This document shows, piece by piece, positions 30,562-34,051 of a DNA stretch of 34,051 nucleotides (the stretch's first letter is position 1; each line of letters begins with the position of its first letter). A program made the position numbers and the translations under genes. The DNA comes from Collinsella aerofaciens (lineage in GTDB: Bacteria > Actinomycetota > Coriobacteriia > Coriobacteriales > Coriobacteriaceae): positions 33,820 to 67,870 of the forward strand of contig NZ_CAAKNY010000068.1 of assembly GCF_901212495.1 (NCBI RefSeq), given 5' to 3'. The notes beneath the pieces were generated by a model. It ran no database searches and was not told the DNA's origin. It saw only the letters and a program-made list of their open reading frames with translations.

Positions 30562-30632
30562 TAAGTTGCGGTGAAATAGGGACTGAATTCTGGGTTGAAT
30601 CGTTTAAACAGTCCCTATTTCACCGCAACTTA
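30562..30632. repeat. REP-like palindrome, copy D (longest)
   Basis: Perfect 24-base arms 30562-30585 and 30609-30632, starting TAAGTTGCGGTGAAATAGGG. It lies between the permease terminator and the ptsH promoter region. It is the most complete of the four copies. Confidence 0.93.
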
Positions 30633-30642
30633 TGGGAGGGAC

Positions 30643-30680
30643 AGAAAAAGGCGAAGGCCCTGGAGAGGGGCTCCGCCTTT
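30643..30680 (-). terminator. Terminator of the fructose permease gene
   Basis: AAAGGCGGAGCCCC (30680-30667) and GGGCCTTCGCCTTT (30660-30647) on the minus strand pair with one mismatch and one G-U, followed by T residues. It lies 36 bases after the permease stop, separating it from ptsH. Confidence 0.85.
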
Positions 30681-30715
30681 GCTACAGGGGGCGATTGAAA
30701 CCGCTGTCTGTGGGG

Positions 30716-32734
30716 CTAGACCAGGCGGGCGTTGATCGTCTTGGCGATCTCGGCGGCGTCGGTGGAACCCTTGACGGTGGCACGGAAGTCCTCGTCCATG
30801 AGCGCCTCGGCGACTTTGGACAGGATCTTGAGGTGCGTGGTGCCAGCCTGTGCACCCGGGATGAGCAGGGCGATGGCCACGTTGACGGGAGCGCCGTCCA
30901 TGGTATCCCAACCGGTCACGCCAGAGTCGTCCTTGACGACGATAACGGCAGCCTCGGTAATGGCGTCGGACTTGGCATGCGGGATGGCGAAGCCCTCCAT
31001 CATGCCCGTGGTGCCCTCTGCCTCGCGGGCAAGGAAGGCGTTCATCACGGCGTCGGCGTCGCCGGCGATACCGGCTTTGACGGCCTGGTTGGATACAAAG
31101 CTCAGGGCCTCGTCACGAGAAGCGAAGTCCTCGGCGACAAAGACGTTCTCGACCTTCACGAAGTCAGCAGCCTCGGCCTTGGGGGCCTCGACAGCAGCGG
31201 CTTTGGGGGCCTCAACAGACTTGGCAGCGGAAGCAGCAGGAGTGGCCTTCTGATTCTTCTCGAAGTCGTACTTCTTGAAGGCCACGAACAGGATGCCACC
31301 GACCACAGCGCCGATGAGGATCGCGAGGACCCACAGCGGACCGTTCTCGACAACGGGCAGGACCAGGAAGCCACCGTGGGGCGCCGGATCGTGAACGTTG
31401 AACATAATGGTCAGGATCGAAGCGATAGAGGAACCGAGCATCATGATGGGCATGACGGGCCAGATGTTCTTGGTCATAAACGGAATGGCGCCCTCGGTGA
31501 TATGGGTGCAACCAAGAATGAGGTTGACGACACCGGCGTCATGATCCTCCTGGCTGAAGTACTTCTTGCCGACGACGACGGCGAAGGTGGTGATCAGCGG
31601 CGGAACGATGCAAGCGGCGGAGACGGCAGCCATGAAGTTGGTGCCGAAGTTGTAGGTGTCGGTGCCAACACCGGCGGCCAAGGCCTCGGTAAGCATAGCG
31701 GTACCGGTGACGTAAGCAGCCTTGTTGACCGGGCCACCCATGTCAAAGGCGCACATGCAGCCGATGGCAAGACCCAGGACAACGGCGCCAGAGGCGGACA
31801 GACCCTTGAGGAAGTCCATCATGGCGGTGTTTATGGCAGCCATGGGGCCGGAGATGCCGAGCATGACCAGACCGACGATGGCGGTCGAGAACAACGGGTA
31901 CAGGAAGATAGCCTTAAGGCCGTCCAAGTTCTTGGGCAGACCGGCAAAGACCTTCTCGAGCAGCAGAATGACATAGCCGGCGAGGAAGCCGCCGACGATG
32001 CCGCCCAGGAAGCCGAAGCCCACGCCGGCGCCACCAGCGTCGATCATGCCGGTATCGGCGTTAACGGGCAGACCCTGGATGGCGATCATGCCGGCAACAA
32101 AGCCGGGGACGAGCGCCGGACGCTTGCCGATGGACTCGGCGATGTAGGCGGAGAGCACCGGAACCATGAGGTTCATGGCGATACCGCCGATAATCTTGAG
32201 CATCGCGGCAAAGCTGTTGTAGTCGGCAGCCGTCGAATCGAAGGACGTGATGCCCCACAGGAACGAAACGGCGGTCAGAACACCACCGGCGACGACGAAG
32301 ACCAGCATGTGGCTGACGCCATTCATGAGGTGCTTGTAGATGACGTGGCCGATGGACTCCTTCTCCTCGACCTCGTCCTCGTCCTCGACATCGGCGGCAG
32401 CGGAAACCGTATCGTCGCCCTTGGCGGCGAGCGCGTGGTCGATCAGCTTTCCGGCGGCCTCGACGGACAGGGCCTTGGAAACGCCGACGGAAACCATGGG
32501 CTTACCGGCGAAACGCTCAGCCTGGACATCCTTATCGGCTGCGACGACAACGGCCTTTGCACCGGCGATCTCGCTCTTGGTGAGCTCGTTTTCGACACCG
32601 ACCTGGCCATGAGTCTCAACCTTAATGGTCAGACCTCGCTCGGCAGCTGCCTTCTCCAGCGCCTCCTTCGCCATGAAGGTGTGCGCAATGCCGGTCGGGC
32701 AACCGGTCGCGGCGATGATGTCAAACTTAGCCAT
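30716..32734 (-). CDS. fruA: PTS fructose-type permease, EIIB-EIIC-EIIA fusion
   Basis: 672 residues. Imports fructose (or a related sugar) and phosphorylates it. EIIB comes first (about 1-100), with the phosphocysteine in AATGCPTGIAHTFMA (C12). An acidic linker (DVEDEDEVEEKE) leads to the EIIC membrane domain (about 125-490; FDMGGPVNKAA, VPPLITTF, ITEGAIPF). An Ala/Pro/Lys linker leads to the EIIA domain (about 530-672), with the phosphohistidine in GFAIPHAKSD (H586). All phosphorylation sites are intact. The order B-C-A differs from the A-B-C order of many Gram-positive fructose permeases. The start at 32734 has an AAGGAGGG ribosome binding site. It is divergent from an RpiR-family regulator. 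Sugar specificity is inferred from family and neighbours. Confidence 0.95.
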   Translation of the reverse strand: MAKFDIIAATGCPTGIAHTFMAKEALEKAAAERGLTIKVETHGQVGVENELTKSEIAGAKAVVVAADKDVQAERFAGKPMVSVGVSKALSVEAAGKLIDHALAAKGDDTVSAAADVEDEDEVEEKESIGHVIYKHLMNGVSHMLVFVVAGGVLTAVSFLWGITSFDSTAADYNSFAAMLKIIGGIAMNLMVPVLSAYIAESIGKRPALVPGFVAGMIAIQGLPVNADTGMIDAGGAGVGFGFLGGIVGGFLAGYVILLLEKVFAGLPKNLDGLKAIFLYPLFSTAIVGLVMLGISGPMAAINTAMMDFLKGLSASGAVVLGLAIGCMCAFDMGGPVNKAAYVTGTAMLTEALAAGVGTDTYNFGTNFMAAVSAACIVPPLITTFAVVVGKKYFSQEDHDAGVVNLILGCTHITEGAIPFMTKNIWPVMPIMMLGSSIASILTIMFNVHDPAPHGGFLVLPVVENGPLWVLAILIGAVVGGILFVAFKKYDFEKNQKATPAASAAKSVEAPKAAAVEAPKAEAADFVKVENVFVAEDFASRDEALSFVSNQAVKAGIAGDADAVMNAFLAREAEGTTGMMEGFAIPHAKSDAITEAAVIVVKDDSGVTGWDTMDGAPVNVAIALLIPGAQAGTTHLKILSKVAEALMDEDFRATVKGSTDAAEIAKTINARLV

Positions 32735-32806
32735 GTGTCCCTCCTTTTTAAGTTTTGCGCCCGCAGGCGCTCCCCTACACGCGCGTCCTTGCGCGCTTTT
32801 CCACAA

Positions 32807-32904
32807 ATGAAAGATACCAACCTACCGTCCGCGTGAGAAGAGACAAGGCGCAATTCTCCGGTGAAAGGTTCTTTCATAACCGTAAACGGTAGATGAAAGT
32901 TTAC
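32807..32904. promoter_or_regulatory. Cluster of TGAAAG half-sites between fruA and the rpiR-type gene
   Basis: TGAAAG occurs at 32808, 32862 and 32894, and inverted (CTTTCA) at 32871. The pair at 32862-32876 forms the palindrome TGAAAG-GTT-CTTTCA. Nearby are ACCGT-AA-ACGGT (32879-32890) and GTAAAC...GTTTAC (32882-32904). These are candidate operators of the divergent regulator. Confidence 0.5.
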
Positions 32905-32952
32905 CATCAACACTTGAAACGGCAAGGTGTATCTTGTAATTGAAAATGCCCG

Positions 32953-32966
32953 TATACTATGCATAG
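32953..32966 (+). promoter_or_regulatory. Possible -10 box and palindrome before the RpiR-type gene
   Basis: TATACT (32953-32958) is followed by the perfect palindrome CTATGCATAG (32957-32966). The implied leader is about 41 bases. No -35 box is obvious. Confidence 0.35.
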
Positions 32967-33005
32967 AAAAACAAGTCCGATTTTCATGCCAACCAGGAGC
33001 CACCC

Positions 33006-33863
33006 ATGACCGATAGCAGCAAGAGCGCGCTCTCCCTTATTAGTACGCACAAAGGGTACAGCGAGTCCGAGCAGCGCATTGTCGACTATATCCTAGAGCA
33101 CCAGTCCGAGGCTCCGCGTCTGACGGCCGCCCAGCTCTCGCGCGCCGCTGCCACGTCCGAGGCGACGGTCTCGCGCTTCTGCCGCAAGCTGGGCTTTGGC
33201 AGCTTCCGCAGCTTTCAGTTTTCGTTGGCGCGCGACTTGGAGAGTCAGCGCAACGAGGGCCTGACCGACGAGGTCTCGCTCGACAACATGGAGCAGAGCC
33301 TTAAAAATATCCTCGCCGCCAAGGTGAGCGAGCTTAATGCGACCATCGACGGTATTGATCACGACACCTTGGCCACAGTTGTGCACGCACTTAAGAATGC
33401 CGGCGTTATTGAGTTCGCCGCCGTGGGCAATACGAACGCGGTCGCGCTCGATGCGACATTTAAGTTTTCGCAGCTGGGTCTGCGCTGCATGGCAAGCACC
33501 ATTAGTGAGACCGCAATCGGGTTTGCATTGACCCTAAAGCCCGGTGACGTTATCGTGCTCATCTCGAACTCGGGTAAGTCGCGCCGACTGAATCGCATGG
33601 CAAAAGCAGCTCGCGAATGCGGTGCTACCGTAGTCGTCATCAGCAGCGACAGCAAGTCTCCGCTTGCTCGCCTTGCCGACTACACCTTTAATACCGTGAA
33701 CCACGAGGCACTGCTCACCACGGGCGACTTTGCATTCTCTAAAATCAGCGCAACGATGATCATCGAGGTGATCTACAATTTCCTGCTACCCGAAATCGAG
33801 GACGCGCGCGAGCATATCAGCTACTACGAGGAGCTCATCCAGCCGGATAAGGTCGTAGAGTAG
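33006..33863 (+). CDS. RpiR/MurR-family transcriptional regulator (HTH plus SIS domain)
   Basis: 285 residues. The N-terminal HTH domain (about 1-75) contains LTAAQLSRAAATSEATVSRFCRKLGFGSFRSFQ, typical of RpiR. The C-terminal SIS sugar-phosphate-binding domain (about 110-245) has EFAAVGNTNAVA, DVIVLISNSGKSRRL and ATVVVISSDSKSPLARLADY. Such regulators sense phosphosugars and control neighbouring catabolic genes. Here it is divergent from the fructose permease, so fructose-1-phosphate or a related ester is the likely effector (inference). The ribosome binding site CAGGAG is close to the ATG. A terminator follows. Confidence 0.93.
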   Translation: MTDSSKSALSLISTHKGYSESEQRIVDYILEHQSEAPRLTAAQLSRAAATSEATVSRFCRKLGFGSFRSFQFSLARDLESQRNEGLTDEVSLDNMEQSLKNILAAKVSELNATIDGIDHDTLATVVHALKNAGVIEFAAVGNTNAVALDATFKFSQLGLRCMASTISETAIGFALTLKPGDVIVLISNSGKSRRLNRMAKAARECGATVVVISSDSKSPLARLADYTFNTVNHEALLTTGDFAFSKISATMIIEVIYNFLLPEIEDAREHISYYEELIQPDKVVE

Positions 33864-33893
33864 GCAACTTGGGGAGCCGATAGACGCCACTCG

Positions 33894-34051
33894 CCACGAA
33901 ACCGGCCCATCTACTACGTTTTATCCGTATGGCCCAACCACATACCGAAAATAGAGAAAACCGCAGTCGTTCTACCTGCGGTTTTCTTTTTGCAATTCTT
34001 GCCGTGGTTACCGATAGCCTATTAAACGTAGTAGATGGGCCGGTTTCGTGG
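33894..34051. repeat. Inverted repeat at window end enclosing a terminator
   Basis: 28-base arms, 33894-33921 (starting CCACGAAACCGGCCCATCTA) and 34024-34051, are perfectly complementary and may continue past the window edge. The 102 bases between them contain an intrinsic terminator. No gene is seen from 33864 to the end. Confidence 0.9.
33956..33991 (+). terminator. Intrinsic terminator of the RpiR-type gene
   Basis: GAAAACCGCA (33956-33965) and TGCGGTTTTC (33977-33986) form a ten-pair stem with an 11-base loop, followed by TTTTT. The A-rich left side would allow it to work in both directions. Confidence 0.93.

Noticed and set aside
3864..30632. Possible CRISPR array from the repeated palindromes
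   Set aside because: The copies are thousands of bases apart, each is a single palindrome, and no cas gene is present.
30632..32836. 734-codon open frame on the plus strand opposite fruA
   Set aside because: It mirrors the real EIIBCA gene and is a by-product of GC-rich codon usage; its translation is Gly/Asp/His-rich with no family motif, and it has no ribosome binding site.

Overview
The window is GC-rich chromosomal DNA from a gut Actinomycetota bacterium, most likely Collinsella or a close relative in the Coriobacteriia. This assignment is inferred from gene content, codon composition and the many intergenic palindromes; no 16S gene is present. Almost every gene has a clear family assignment. 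There is no phage, insertion sequence or CRISPR array.

Layout. 1-3830 (+): a GH13-GH77 fusion for alpha-glucan breakdown, then a small FmdB-type zinc ribbon protein. 3937-9614 (-): a priA-def-fmt-rsmB cluster (replication restart, peptide deformylation, initiator-tRNA formylation, 16S rRNA methylation), in which a large palindromic element separates def from fmt. 9703-11178 (-): gltX with its own terminator. 11516-14750 (+): metK, whose leader can sequester its ribosome binding site, then a one-chain Fe-S L-serine dehydratase preceded by a second copy of the palindromic element. 14868-20193 (+): an L,D-transpeptidase and a three-gene MacAB-like ABC exporter with overlapping cistrons. 20413-24073: a radical SAM enzyme of unknown substrate (+), then a TetR regulator and a flippase-like membrane protein (-). 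24224-24300 (-): tRNA-Glu(CUC) with a good promoter and terminator. 24526-25920 (-): cca. 26116-32734 (-): a fructose PTS locus with two tandem 1-phosphofructokinase paralogues, enzyme I, HPr and a single-chain EIIBCA permease. 33006-33863 (+): a divergent RpiR-family regulator.

Function. The right-hand third looks like a self-contained sugar system. The EIIBCA protein would import and phosphorylate fructose using HPr and enzyme I encoded next to it. The product, fructose-1-phosphate, would go to the PfkB-family kinases. The RpiR regulator faces the permease gene across an intergenic region rich in TGAAAG half-sites.

Most unusual features. (1) Two large palindromes (6473-6609, 12965-13117) share an identical 16+16 base core, but their inner stem shows compensatory changes and their outer arms are unrelated in sequence yet each perfectly self-complementary. 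(2) Four copies of a REP-like palindrome built on AGTTGCGGTGAAATAG lie in gaps. (3) The metK leader may be a SAM-sensing or other translational switch. (4) PriA starts with a consensus beta-clamp-binding pentapeptide. (5) The second 1-phosphofructokinase has altered substrate and ATP motifs. All functional statements rest on reading motifs by eye; no database search was run.
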